Assembly (NCBI GenBank): GCA_049965615.1
Contig: JBMFWD010000046.1
Location: 1-23,972, forward strand
Source: Acidobacterium sp049965615
GTDB taxonomy: Bacteria; Acidobacteriota; Terriglobia; Terriglobales; Acidobacteriaceae
Direction: 5' to 3'
Length of the DNA stretch: 23,972 nucleotides
The notes beneath the pieces were generated by a model. The model was not told where the DNA came from. It did no database searches and saw nothing but the letters and a program-made list of their open reading frames with translations. A program made the translations under genes and the position numbers. Shown here piece by piece: positions 16,113-23,858 of the stretch. Each line of letters opens with the position of its first letter. Position 1 is the first letter of the stretch.

Positions 16113-17131
16113 TTTTAGCTGGAGATGTAGGCGGTACCAAGGTGCACCTGGCCTTGTACGACTTTAAGCAAGGAGCCCTGGTTCACCTGCAGGACGAGCG
16201 ATTTCCCGCGCAAGGTTTTGACGGTCTTGAGCCCATTGTGCGTAAGTTCCTGGATACGTGTCCACAGGGAAGCATTACGGCTGCATGCTTTGGCGTACCA
16301 GGCCCGGTTCGGCAGGGTCGGCTCAAGCTCACCAATTTGCCTTGGACGCTCGATAGCGATCAGCTGTCTCAGGCGCTGGAAATTCCGCATGTGTTTCTCA
16401 TCAACGATCTCGAAGCGAATGGGTACGGCGTACCCGAGCTGAAGCCGGATCAAATTCACACCCTGAATGAGGGGGATCGAGGTGCTGTTGGAAATCGCGC
16501 TCTTGTCTCTGCCGGCACGGGCCTGGGAGAAGGCGTTATGGTTTGGGATGGCCGACGTCACATTCCCATGCCCTCAGAAGGAGGCCACTGCGACTTTGCC
16601 GCCCGCAATGATTTGGAGGTCGAACTCCTGCGATATCTCATGAAGAAACTGGATGGGCGGGTTAGTTTTGAACGGGTCGTGTCCGGTCTCGGCATTCATA
16701 ACATTTACGAATTTCTGCGCGACGAGAAGAAGATGACCGAGTCACCGGAATTGGCAGAAAGGCTTAAGCATGAAGACCCCAATGCGGTGATTGGCGAGTT
16801 AGGAGACAGCGGAAAAGATGAACTCTGCGCCAAAACGCTGGAAGTCTTCGTCTCTGCATACGGAGCAGAAGCCGGCAACATGGCGCTCAAGGTCCTCGCC
16901 GTGGGCGGAATTTATATCGGAGGCGGGATCGCGCCGAAGATTCTTAAGACTATGCGATCGGGAACTTTCATGCAGGCTTTTGCCGACAAAGGCCGCCTGA
17001 GCGATCTGCTGATCAAGACTCCGGTGCACATCATCCTGGACAGCCGTTGCGCTCTTATGGGGGCCGCGGCTTACGCTGAACAACGCGCTGCCGAACTCAG
17101 CGGCAAATCCATACGTGCTGCGTCAGTATAA
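16109..17131 (+). CDS. glk: Glucokinase (ATP-dependent, Glk family)
   Basis: This 340-aa glucokinase phosphorylates free glucose to glucose 6-phosphate. The N-terminal phosphate loop is LAGDVGGTKVHLALYD; the catalytic Asp100 is in FLINDLEANGYG, the same position as in E. coli Glk; GTGLGEGVMV and SEGGHCDFA are the glucose/ATP-site segments. It is the PF02685-type enzyme, not the ROK type, since no CXCGXXGC zinc motif is visible. Coupled to pgl by an ATGA overlap, it supplies the substrate for zwf from glucose released by the upstream glucoamylase. A small hairpin (AGGCT/AGCCT, 17138-17151) follows, but without a T tract. Confidence 0.95.
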   Translation: MILAGDVGGTKVHLALYDFKQGALVHLQDERFPAQGFDGLEPIVRKFLDTCPQGSITAACFGVPGPVRQGRLKLTNLPWTLDSDQLSQALEIPHVFLINDLEANGYGVPELKPDQIHTLNEGDRGAVGNRALVSAGTGLGEGVMVWDGRRHIPMPSEGGHCDFAARNDLEVELLRYLMKKLDGRVSFERVVSGLGIHNIYEFLRDEKKMTESPELAERLKHEDPNAVIGELGDSGKDELCAKTLEVFVSAYGAEAGNMALKVLAVGGIYIGGGIAPKILKTMRSGTFMQAFADKGRLSDLLIKTPVHIILDSRCALMGAAAYAEQRAAELSGKSIRAASV

Positions 17132-17144
17132 GCAGCAAGGCTGA

Positions 17145-17381
17145 CTAGCCTGCCTTCATTGCTTTCAGCGCCTCACGCTCGTTCCACGCGTTAGGCGTTT
17201 TGGCTTGGAGCCAATTGTCATGAATCTCGTCCATCAGGATTACTTTTGCAATCTGCTGGCGCAATTCCTTGTCGAGCGAGCTTCCTTGCGTGTTCCACTC
17301 GCATTCACATTTCACGGTTCGGCAGAGGCAGCCGGGGTGTACGCCCTTGCGGGTTTTGCAGTATTTTGAGGGGTTGCCCAA
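17145..17381 (-). CDS. Possible small Cys-rich hypothetical protein
   Basis: This is a 78-codon open frame on the strand opposite its neighbours. The N-terminal part has five Cys (CKTRKGVHPGCLCRTVKCEC), suggesting a small metal-binding knot; the C-terminal half (ELRQQIAKVILMDEIHDNWL, KTPNAWNEREALKAMKAG) looks like natural amphipathic helices with ordinary codon use. Against it, the start is TTG, directly preceded by an in-frame TAA, with no Shine-Dalgarno, and I recognise no family. It could be a fragment of an older gene or chance; the region otherwise is the 272-bp gap before the aminopeptidase. Confidence 0.3.
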   Translation of the reverse strand: MGNPSKYCKTRKGVHPGCLCRTVKCECEWNTQGSSLDKELRQQIAKVILMDEIHDNWLQAKTPNAWNEREALKAMKAG

Positions 17382-17403
17382 TTTTTAAATTCTGAGGATC
17401 CAA

Positions 17404-20055
17404 ATGTCTGATTTCCGTCGCTCGGCCTGTCGTGCTGGTTTATTGCTGCGGTCGCGATTTTTGTTGCGTATCTGCATGCTTCCAGCGCTCTTCTTCGCAG
17501 TATTGCTGCCCCAATGCGCAAATGCGCAACGACTGCCGACGGCTGTGGTGCCCGAGCATTACACTCTGGTGCTCACTCCGCACATGAAAACAGCTACCTT
17601 CAGTGGCAGGGAAAGAATTGAGGTTGTCGTCAAGCAGCCTGCTTCGGAGATCACGCTCAATTCGGCGCAGATTCAATTTCAGGGCGTAACGATGCAGGTG
17701 GGTGGGAAGACTGTGACGCCGGCCATTACTCACGACAAGAAGAAGGAACAAACCACCTTCCATTTTCATCAGACTCTCAGGCCGGGGCACTACACACTGG
17801 ACATCCGCTATACCGGCATCCTGAACAGTCAACTGCGTGGGTTTTATCTTTCTACGCATAAACATGATCGGTATGCCGTCACGCAGTTCGAGCCGACGGA
17901 TGCCCGCCGCGCCTTCCCGAGTTTTGATGAGCCAGGCTTTAAGGCGACCTTTGATGTAACTCTGGTTGCGCCCCGCGGCGACATGGCGATCTCCAATACC
18001 AACGTGATCTCGGACAAGCCCGGACCCGGCCCCGACGAGCATACGGTTCACTTTGCAACCACACCGAGAATGTCCACCTATCTGGTTGCGTTTCTCGTCG
18101 GGAAGTTTGAATGCACTTCGGGGTCGAGCGATGGTGTTCCAATTCGTGCCTGCGCTCCGCCTGACCAGGTGCGGTACACTCACTACGCTTTGCACACTGC
18201 TGAATTTGTTCTGCACTTTTACGACCAGTACTTCGGCATCAAGTACCCGATGCCGAAGCTGGATATGATCGCGATTCCCGACTTTGAGGCCGGCGCCATG
18301 GAAAACTTCGGCGCGATTACCTATCGTGAAACCGCAATGTTGCTGAATCCTGAAACTGCCTCGGTGGCCCAGCAGCAGCACGTTGCCATCGACATTGCTC
18401 ATGAAATGGCGCACCAGTGGTTTGGAGATATGGTGACGATGGAGTGGTGGAATAACATTTGGCTGAACGAGGGCTTTGCCACCTGGATGGAGACCAAATC
18501 CGTCGCGGCCATGCATCCGGAATGGGATATGGCAGCCGTTGTGGCAGAGAGCAAGAACGCAACGCTCAACCTGGACGCTGGCCGAGTGACCCGGGCCATT
18601 CGAGCCAAGGCTGATACGCCGGATGAAATCAATCAGATGTTTGACGGCATCAGCTATGGCAAGGCTTCCGCTGTTCTTCACATGGTTGAGAATTACGAAG
18701 GGAAGCAGGTGTTCCGCGAGGGTGTACACAAGTATCTGGAAGCGCACATGTACGCCAATGCCACGGCTCAGGACTTTTGGAATGCGCAGACCGCGGTGAG
18801 CCATCAGCCCATCAATAAAATCATGGACAGCTTCATTACCGAGCCTGGAGTTCCCATGCTGACTTTCGGGGTATCGCACGATGGCAAGGTGAAAGTCACG
18901 CAAAGCCGCTTCTTTATCAACTCGAACGTCAAGCAAACTGGCGACCAGAAGTGGATCATTCCCGTTTGCTTCCATGCGGAAAATGCTGCCGGTGAACGGT
19001 GCGACGTGCTCAGCAGTAAACAGCAGGTGCTCGAAGTTCCTGCCTCGAAGCTCTTCTTCCCTGACGCAAAGGCAAAGGGCTATTACCGGTATGGCTTTCA
19101 GAGTATGCAGACGGCACAGAACATCGTCGACGGGTTTAATAGCGATCTGAGTTCAGTAGAGCGCATCGACGGACTCGGTGACCTCTGGGCTGCCGTGCAT
19201 GCAGATCGTGACCCGGTGGGATTCTACCTGAACCTGGTCGAGAAGGTGAAAGATGATACGAACGCGCACGTGATTGCCACGGCAATTGCTCCTCTTGGAG
19301 TTATCGAAGACAGGATCGCTTCAACTCCAAAGGAAAAGGCTGCTCTGCGCGCTTGGGAGCTGCGCACCTTTAAGCCGGCTTCTGATCGTCTGGGCGCGCC
19401 GTCCTCCAGCGACACGCCAAACCTGCGGCAACTGCGCGCTACGCTTTTTTCTCTTCTGGGGCACGCCGGAGACAAACAGGTCATAACCGACTCCCGGAAG
19501 ATCGCGGATCGGTATCTGAGTGATCCGGCCTCAGTGGATCCGAACCTGGCGAATGCCGCGCTGGCCGTGGCCGCCGCCAATGGCGATGCCGCGTTCTTCG
19601 ACAAGCTGCAGCACGTTTATGAAACATCGGACAACCCACAGATGAAGGAACAAGCGCTTCACCTGCTGGCCACCTTCAAGAATCCAACCCTGGAGCGTCG
19701 TGCCCTGGATTTCGCAGCGTCCGGTAAGGTCAAGAATCAGGACTCCATCTTCCTGTTTGCGACTGGCCTGGTCTTGCCGTCCACTCGCGAGGTCACCTGG
19801 AAGTATCTGCAGCAGAATTGGCCCAAGGTTAAGGAGCAGAATACTGCGTTCCTCATGGGCTCCTACCTGGTTGGCGCTGCGGGATCCTTCTGCAATGCTC
19901 AAAAGAAGGCGGAGGTCTGGCAGTTCTTTACGACCCATCCGCTTCCCGCCACCAGCCGTGCGCTGGCCGGCGCCACTCAGCAAATTGAGGACTGCATGAC
20001 CCTGCGCAGCCAGCAGGAAGGCAACTTGAAGCGCTGGATTGCCAGCCACCAGTAG
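17404..20055 (+). CDS. Secreted M1-family metallo-aminopeptidase
   Basis: This 883-aa M1 (gluzincin) aminopeptidase removes N-terminal residues from peptides. An N-terminal signal sequence has a basic region, a hydrophobic core (MLPALFFAVLLP) and a probable cleavage site at ANA-QR, so it is exported. The beta-barrel domain follows (VTQFEPTDARRAFPSFDEP), then the exopeptidase motif GAMEN (297-301) and the zinc site HEMAHQWFGD with His333, Glu334, His337 and Glu356 (NEGFATW). The last ~350 residues form the ERAP1-like helical domain. GAGGA lies 5 nt before the ATG. It is preceded by a gap after glk and followed by tRNA genes, so it is probably its own transcription unit involved in peptide scavenging. 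Confidence 0.95.
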   Translation: MSDFRRSACRAGLLLRSRFLLRICMLPALFFAVLLPQCANAQRLPTAVVPEHYTLVLTPHMKTATFSGRERIEVVVKQPASEITLNSAQIQFQGVTMQVGGKTVTPAITHDKKKEQTTFHFHQTLRPGHYTLDIRYTGILNSQLRGFYLSTHKHDRYAVTQFEPTDARRAFPSFDEPGFKATFDVTLVAPRGDMAISNTNVISDKPGPGPDEHTVHFATTPRMSTYLVAFLVGKFECTSGSSDGVPIRACAPPDQVRYTHYALHTAEFVLHFYDQYFGIKYPMPKLDMIAIPDFEAGAMENFGAITYRETAMLLNPETASVAQQQHVAIDIAHEMAHQWFGDMVTMEWWNNIWLNEGFATWMETKSVAAMHPEWDMAAVVAESKNATLNLDAGRVTRAIRAKADTPDEINQMFDGISYGKASAVLHMVENYEGKQVFREGVHKYLEAHMYANATAQDFWNAQTAVSHQPINKIMDSFITEPGVPMLTFGVSHDGKVKVTQSRFFINSNVKQTGDQKWIIPVCFHAENAAGERCDVLSSKQQVLEVPASKLFFPDAKAKGYYRYGFQSMQTAQNIVDGFNSDLSSVERIDGLGDLWAAVHADRDPVGFYLNLVEKVKDDTNAHVIATAIAPLGVIEDRIASTPKEKAALRAWELRTFKPASDRLGAPSSSDTPNLRQLRATLFSLLGHAGDKQVITDSRKIADRYLSDPASVDPNLANAALAVAAANGDAAFFDKLQHVYETSDNPQMKEQALHLLATFKNPTLERRALDFAASGKVKNQDSIFLFATGLVLPSTREVTWKYLQQNWPKVKEQNTAFLMGSYLVGAAGSFCNAQKKAEVWQFFTTHPLPATSRALAGATQQIEDCMTLRSQQEGNLKRWIASHQ

Positions 20056-20109
20056 CTGCGAACCGGAGTTCCGGGTCCGAACAACCGGGCCCGGATGCGG
20101 GCCAGCACA

Positions 20110-20138
20110 TTTCGCTTTGCTCGTGTAAACTTTATAAG
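20110..20138 (+). promoter_or_regulatory. Promoter candidate for the tRNA-Pro genes
   Basis: TTTCGC (20110-20115) and TATAAG (20133-20138) are spaced by 17 bp, ending 15 bp before the first tRNA. The -10 box is one base from consensus; the -35 is weak. Between the two tRNAs a TACAAT (20257-20262) could act as a second, weaker start. Confidence 0.5.
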
Positions 20139-20153
20139 GAAGACCTTGGTCGT

Positions 20154-20230
20154 CGGGACGTGGCTCAGCCTGGTAGAGCACTCGCTTGGGGTGCGAGGGG
20201 TCGGCAGTTCAAATCTGCCCGTCCCGACCA
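20154..20230 (+). tRNA. tRNA-Pro(GGG)
   Basis: This is a 77-nt cloverleaf with encoded CCA. The acceptor stem is CGGGACG/CGTCCCG with the C1-G72 pair characteristic of bacterial tRNA-Pro. The anticodon stem CTCGC/GCGAG encloses the loop TTGGGGT with anticodon GGG at 20188-20190, reading CCC and CCU. The T arm GGCAGTTCAAATCTGCC is well formed. Confidence 0.95.
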
Positions 20231-20273
20231 GTTTTCCTCTCCTTCTCATATCTGGTTACAATCAGACAGTTGT

Positions 20274-20350
20274 CGGGGCGTAGCGCAGTCTGGTAGCGCA
20301 TCTGCTTTGGGAGCAGAGGGTCGGGGGTTCGAATCCCTCCGCCCCGACCA
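20274..20350 (+). tRNA. tRNA-Pro(TGG)
   Basis: This is a 77-nt cloverleaf with encoded CCA. The acceptor stem is CGGGGCG/CGCCCCG, again with C1-G72. The anticodon stem TCTGC/GCAGA encloses TTTGGGA with anticodon TGG at 20308-20310, reading CCA, CCG and wobble codons. The T arm is GGGGGTTCGAATCCCTC. It lies 43 bp after tRNA-Pro(GGG), and its 3' end faces a decayed region 68 bp on. Confidence 0.95.
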
Positions 20351-20417
20351 GCGACTCTGGGTGATCTGGGCGTTTTCGCCTACCCCGCTTCAGGAGAGTT
20401 CTGATTGCCTGGGGTGA

Positions 20418-21139
20418 TACGGGAACTCACGAAGAACCGCGCCGGTCTTTTTCCGCAAAGCTGAATTACACATTCCCGCCGAGCAACGCGTCGACATTTA
20501 CCAATCGATGCTCGAGCCCAGCCACATGGATCTCGAATACACCGCACTTCTGCTTCTTGCGGGGCTGATCGCGCTGTTTGGACTGCTCGAAAACAGTGCG
20601 GCGGTCGTCATCGGGGCAATGCTCATCTCCCCCTTGATGAATCCTCTTTTGTCTGCTGCCCTGGCGCTTCTGCTGGGTGATGGAAAGATGGGTAAGCGGG
20701 CCGCCATCGTGCTCGCGGTGAACATTGCTGCGATAATTGGAATTACGCGGCTGGTTGCCGCACCATCCCTCTCAAACAGGCCACTCCGGAAATTCTGGCG
20801 AGAACCCAGCCGAATCTTCTGGATTTGTTCGTTGCTTTGCTGTCGGGCCTGGCCGGTACGCGGGCTCATCGTAACAGTTTGGTTGCCATGACGATCCTGC
20901 CCAGCGTGCGAAGCATTTTGAGCGCAACATTTCAAGGACACGAGACTTCGATCAGCCATCTTGATTTTTCGCATGTAAGCGATGGTTTACTCATCCGGGC
21001 AACGCTCGAGACTTCCCAGTATGTGGGCTCAAAGGCGATTGAAAATGTGCAATCCGACCTGAGGCACAGGTTCGGCGCGGGCACAAAACTCCGGATCAAC
21101 CAGATTCTTGTGATGCAAGGCGGCGTAACAAGCGCGTAA
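20418..21139 (+). pseudogene. DUF389 membrane protein remnant, frameshifted and deleted
   Basis: The first frame (open from 20418, first ATG 20508) reads EQRVDIYQSMLEPSHMDLEY and then two hydrophobic segments with NSAAVVIGAMLISPLMNPLL, the hallmark of DUF389 proteins. After GITRLVAAP the family sequence continues in another frame (PLKQATPEILARTQPN and LLDLFVALLSGLAGT), so a frameshift lies at about 20757-20775. The ~100 residues of further membrane helices expected after GLAGT are missing; the frame jumps to a soluble C-terminal domain (about 20920-21130, ending LRINQILVMQGG). No start codon precedes the conserved N-terminal part. The natural function of DUF389 proteins is not established. 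This copy is almost certainly dead. Confidence 0.8.
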
Positions 21140-21310
21140 TTGGCTGCGGGGCAAAGTGCGATTTCCGGCGGAGTCGTGAAATCGCTAAATCAAAAGGCTC
21201 CTTTCGACTTTAAGAACTCGACGCAGCAGAGCTTGGGATTTGTTACGGACCAGATCAGTGCAATCCTTGCAGGCACAAACATCACACAGACCCACTGCTG
21301 TCCAAATTAG
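21140..21310 (+). other. Unassigned open frame after the DUF389 stop
   Basis: In the same frame, directly after the TAA at 21137-21139, 56 sense codons run to TAG at 21308-21310 (starting TTG, with QSAISGGVVKSLNQKAPFDF and TDQISAILAGTNITQTHCC). There is no start signal and no family resemblance. It may be a further gene fragment joined by deletion. The rest of the gap to the IS end (21311-21382) holds one short hairpin, GAAAAC-6-GTTTTC. Confidence 0.35.
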
Positions 21311-21382
21311 CCTGCGACGAACTGACGGGATAGCGAAAACTGCGGTGTTTTCAGGCTGATGGTTGAGTTGCTTTTGGCAACT

Positions 21383-21396
21383 TGTTTTGGCCCACC
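21383..21396 (+). repeat. Left terminal inverted repeat of the IS21 element
   Basis: TGTTTTGGCCCACC, an exact inverted match to 23845-23858. It lies on the istB side. Confidence 0.85.
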
Positions 21397-21424
21397 CTGG
21401 GAACGTTGAGTTTAAGAGGGTATT

Positions 21425-21477
21425 GTTCGGTTCTGCTGGAGCGTAGCCCGAAGGGCGAAGCGGAAGCAGAACCGAAC
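21425..21477. repeat. Long inverted repeat downstream of istB
   Basis: Perfect 12-bp arms GTTCGGTTCTGC (21425-21436) and GCAGAACCGAAC (21466-21477), extended by one more T-A pair, enclose a loop with its own GCCC-gaa-GGGC stem. It sits 18 bp past the istB stop, inside the element. There is no T tract, so it may protect the mRNA 3' end or block outside transcription rather than act as a classical terminator. Confidence 0.7.
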
Positions 21478-21494
21478 GGCGACGCCTCCAGGGA

Positions 21495-22250
21495 CTACAC
21501 TTTGCGCTTCTTCCCCAGCGTTCTGCGGAAGCGGTACGATTCGGCCCCGGTCTCGATGATGTGGGCCTGGTCGGTTAATCGGTCGAGAACGGCCTTGCAC
21601 AACCTTGCATTGGTGAACACTTGTGGCCACTCGGAGAACGGCAGGTTGGTCGTCACGATTACGGCGGCCTTTTCAGCTCGTTCGGCGATGACCTGGAAGA
21701 GCAGCTCGGCGGCGACCTCAGCCAGCGGAACATAACCCAACTCGTCGATCACAATCAGTTCCACACTGGCCCACCGTTTGAGCATGCGCGTGAGACTCTG
21801 GTCGCGCCGGGCTTCGACGAGCTGGTTGACCAGTGCCGCCGCGGTGGTGAAGCGAACGCGTTTGCGTTGGCGGCACGCGGCGATGGCCAGCCCGGTGGCC
21901 AGATGGGTCTTTCCAGTGCCGGGTTCGCCGACCAGAAGTACGGGCTCAGCGCGATCGAGATAGCCGCCCTCGGCTAGGGCGCGGATGCGCGAGGCCGGGA
22001 TGTGCGGCGACTGCGCAAAGTCGAACTCCTCCAGGGTTTTCATCCGCGGCAGATGCGCGTCCTTAAGGCGTAACTCGATCGAGCGTCGTTCGCGGTCCTC
22101 AACCTCACCCTGAAGCAGCGCTTCCAGATAGTGAAGGTGGGAGTGGTTCTGTCTGCCGGCTTCTTCAGCCAGCGATGCGAACTGTGTTCCGATGGAGGCC
22201 AGACGCAAGGACTTGCAGTGCTGGGCGATGTTGGCGGTTTCCATGCTCAT
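21495..22250 (-). CDS. istB: IS21 helper ATPase IstB
   Basis: This 251-aa AAA+ ATPase of the IstB/DnaC type forms oligomers on target DNA and stimulates IstA. Walker A is LLVGEPGTGKTHLATG (about residues 105-120), Walker B is LIVIDELGYVP, and sensor-1 is IVTTNLPFSEW. The N-terminal helical domain (LRLASIGTQFASLAEEA) and C-terminal RLTDQAHIIETGAESYR are standard; the length is complete. Its ATG overlaps the istA stop (ATGA), the usual coupling in IS21. It appears intact. Confidence 0.95.
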   Translation of the reverse strand: MSMETANIAQHCKSLRLASIGTQFASLAEEAGRQNHSHLHYLEALLQGEVEDRERRSIELRLKDAHLPRMKTLEEFDFAQSPHIPASRIRALAEGGYLDRAEPVLLVGEPGTGKTHLATGLAIAACRQRKRVRFTTAAALVNQLVEARRDQSLTRMLKRWASVELIVIDELGYVPLAEVAAELLFQVIAERAEKAAVIVTTNLPFSEWPQVFTNARLCKAVLDRLTDQAHIIETGAESYRFRRTLGKKRKV

Positions 22251-23810
22251 GGCTGCACCTCGTTGACTCCCAGCAACTGGTTGTACTCGGTCATGGTGGG
22301 CAACGGCCGTTCATACGCGGCGAGTGCGCCGATCTCGACCGTCTGATAGGCGGTATGTTGCAGTTGATCGGACATCAACAGATGACGGATCGCGGCCACA
22401 TCCGTGCAGTCTAACTCAAGCGCCGCGACGACACAGGCTTCGAGCTTCGCGTAGCCGAACTCGCGCCCCATGCGGATCACCTCCACCATGGACCGTGCGC
22501 CGGCCTGGCGTCCGTGTCTGCCCGTCATCCGATCCCAGAGCCGGTCATAGCTCTCCGGCCATCGTCCCTGCGCCCGCCAGAGGGCCAGGGGGCTTGGATC
22601 CGCGCAGTGCGCCCGGCTTCTGTTCCAGCACGTCGAGATAATGTTCCAGGTCGAGGATCTGTCGGCCGCGATCATAGCTGCGCTCATGCTCGGCGACGCG
22701 CACTCCGCCCTGCCGGAACTCGACCATGCTGGAGTAGACGCGAGCCTCGACAACGGAGCCCGGCTTCAGCGGCACGGAGTAGAAGTTGGTGCGCACCTTC
22801 GCGCAGCCCGCCTGATCGGCACGCGGGAAGCTCACTTCGGCCAGGTCGAAGTCTTCGGCGGGGAGCGGCAACAGATGCTCCTTTTCGATGAGCAGCAACG
22901 CGCCAACACTCTGGGTGCGCCCCGCGATCATGCGGTTCTCATCCCGACGGCAATCTGCAAACAGCCTGGCGTTCAGATCCGCAAGATCCCTTGCCGCCGG
23001 CACGGGAACCCAGTGGTTGCGGCGGAAGTAGCTTACTTCGCCTTCCACGCCACCCTTTTCATGGCCTTCGCCTGGCGTGCAGAAGCTGGCCTCATACTGC
23101 CAGTGCGAGCGAAAGGCAATGAACCGGGTTGTCAGCTCCCGCTCGTAGCCGCGCAGAATCTTCTTCACTGCGCTGGTCAGGTTATCGTAGCGAAGCTTGC
23201 GGAAGACTCCGCCGAAGTAGTGGAATGCCAGCTGATGGGCTTCCAGAAATGCCTGCTGCGTGGCCCGAAGATACGCGCGGTGATAGGCTGCGCCGCTGGC
23301 CATCGAGCGCATCGAGAACACCTGCAACTTGATCCGCTCTCCGTCCAGATCAGCGAACGCTTCGTACCAATCGATCTGCGCCTCGACGCCAAACTCGTAA
23401 CTCTGTGGCACGAATGTCTCGCAACGCGCAAAACCCAGCGCCTGCTTCCGCCGCTCTACATACTGACGAACTGTCCGCTCGGCCGCCGTGCATCCCGGCA
23501 CCTCCACGCGCACCCGTTCCCAGATGCGCCTGGCCGTATGCCGCTGCTTGCAGGGCGCCTTGCGGTCGGCAGCAAGAACTGCATCGATAAACGCCTCCGC
23601 CGGCGCCATCTTCAAATGCGGCCGTTCGGTCCTCTTGCGCTGCGCCGGCACAGCGCTCCGCACTGCCTCCCGCACCATGCGCCGATGAACGCCCAGCTTC
23701 CGCGCAACACCGATAATCGATCCGGCTCCAAACTCATACTCCCGGCGAATCTGCTCGTAAAGCTCCACCTTGGCTCTCCAGTCCAACTCCCGCCCCCGTC
23801 CTAAGCTCAC
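22247..23810 (-). pseudogene. istA: IS21 transposase IstA, frameshifted
   Basis: The first frame (23810 to 22545, 421 aa, GTG start) carries the N-terminal helix-turn-helix (SIIGVARKLGVHRRMVREAV) and the DDE catalytic core: AQIDWYEA, LRYDNLTSAVKK and EKGGVEGEV. After EQKPGALRGSKP it runs into PGPLAGAGTMAGEL and stops. The expected continuation (LALWRAQGRWPESYDRLWDR ... to GVNEVQP) is in the +1 frame and ends at 22247, overlapping istB. The shift lies at a run of five C (G on the plus strand, 22588-22592); one C fewer would restore a full ~520-aa protein. The catalytic residues survive, but ~110 C-terminal residues are lost unless the ribosome slips. Sequencing error is the third possibility. 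Confidence 0.88.
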
Positions 23811-23844
23811 GCTCAGTCCAGACTAGGAGTTCGTTCTGTCCAAA

Positions 23845-23858
23845 GGTGGGCCAAAACA
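23845..23858 (-). repeat. Right terminal inverted repeat of the IS21 element
   Basis: GGTGGGCCAAAACA, an exact inverted match to 21383-21396, on the istA side. Just outside, GTGGGCCACTTC (about 23869-23880) carries another TGGGCCA-type motif, as expected for the multiple end repeats of IS21 elements. Confidence 0.85.

Larger units (their letters stand above)
21383..23858 (-). mobile_element. IS21-family insertion sequence (istA frameshifted)
   Basis: The istA and istB genes lie in IS21 order on the minus strand between perfect 14-bp inverted repeats, TGTTTTGGCCCACC at the left and its complement at the right. Similarity continues outward for about 11 more bases (TTTTGGCAACT on the left, CTTCGGCGGTT on the inverted right flank), so the true tips may lie up to ~20-25 bp outside the given limits. 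No exact target-site duplication is found; AACT/AACC next to the 14-bp repeats is the best near match. Transposition would use a DDE transposase (IstA) helped by an AAA ATPase (IstB). With istA shifted, autonomous movement is doubtful. Confidence 0.9.

Noticed and set aside
17440..18975. 511-codon minus-strand open frame opposite the aminopeptidase gene
   Set aside because: It is an antisense shadow; the plus frame has a complete M1 active site and signal peptide.
22641..23804. 387-codon plus-strand open frame opposite istA
   Set aside because: It is an antisense shadow of the transposase; no family features are visible.
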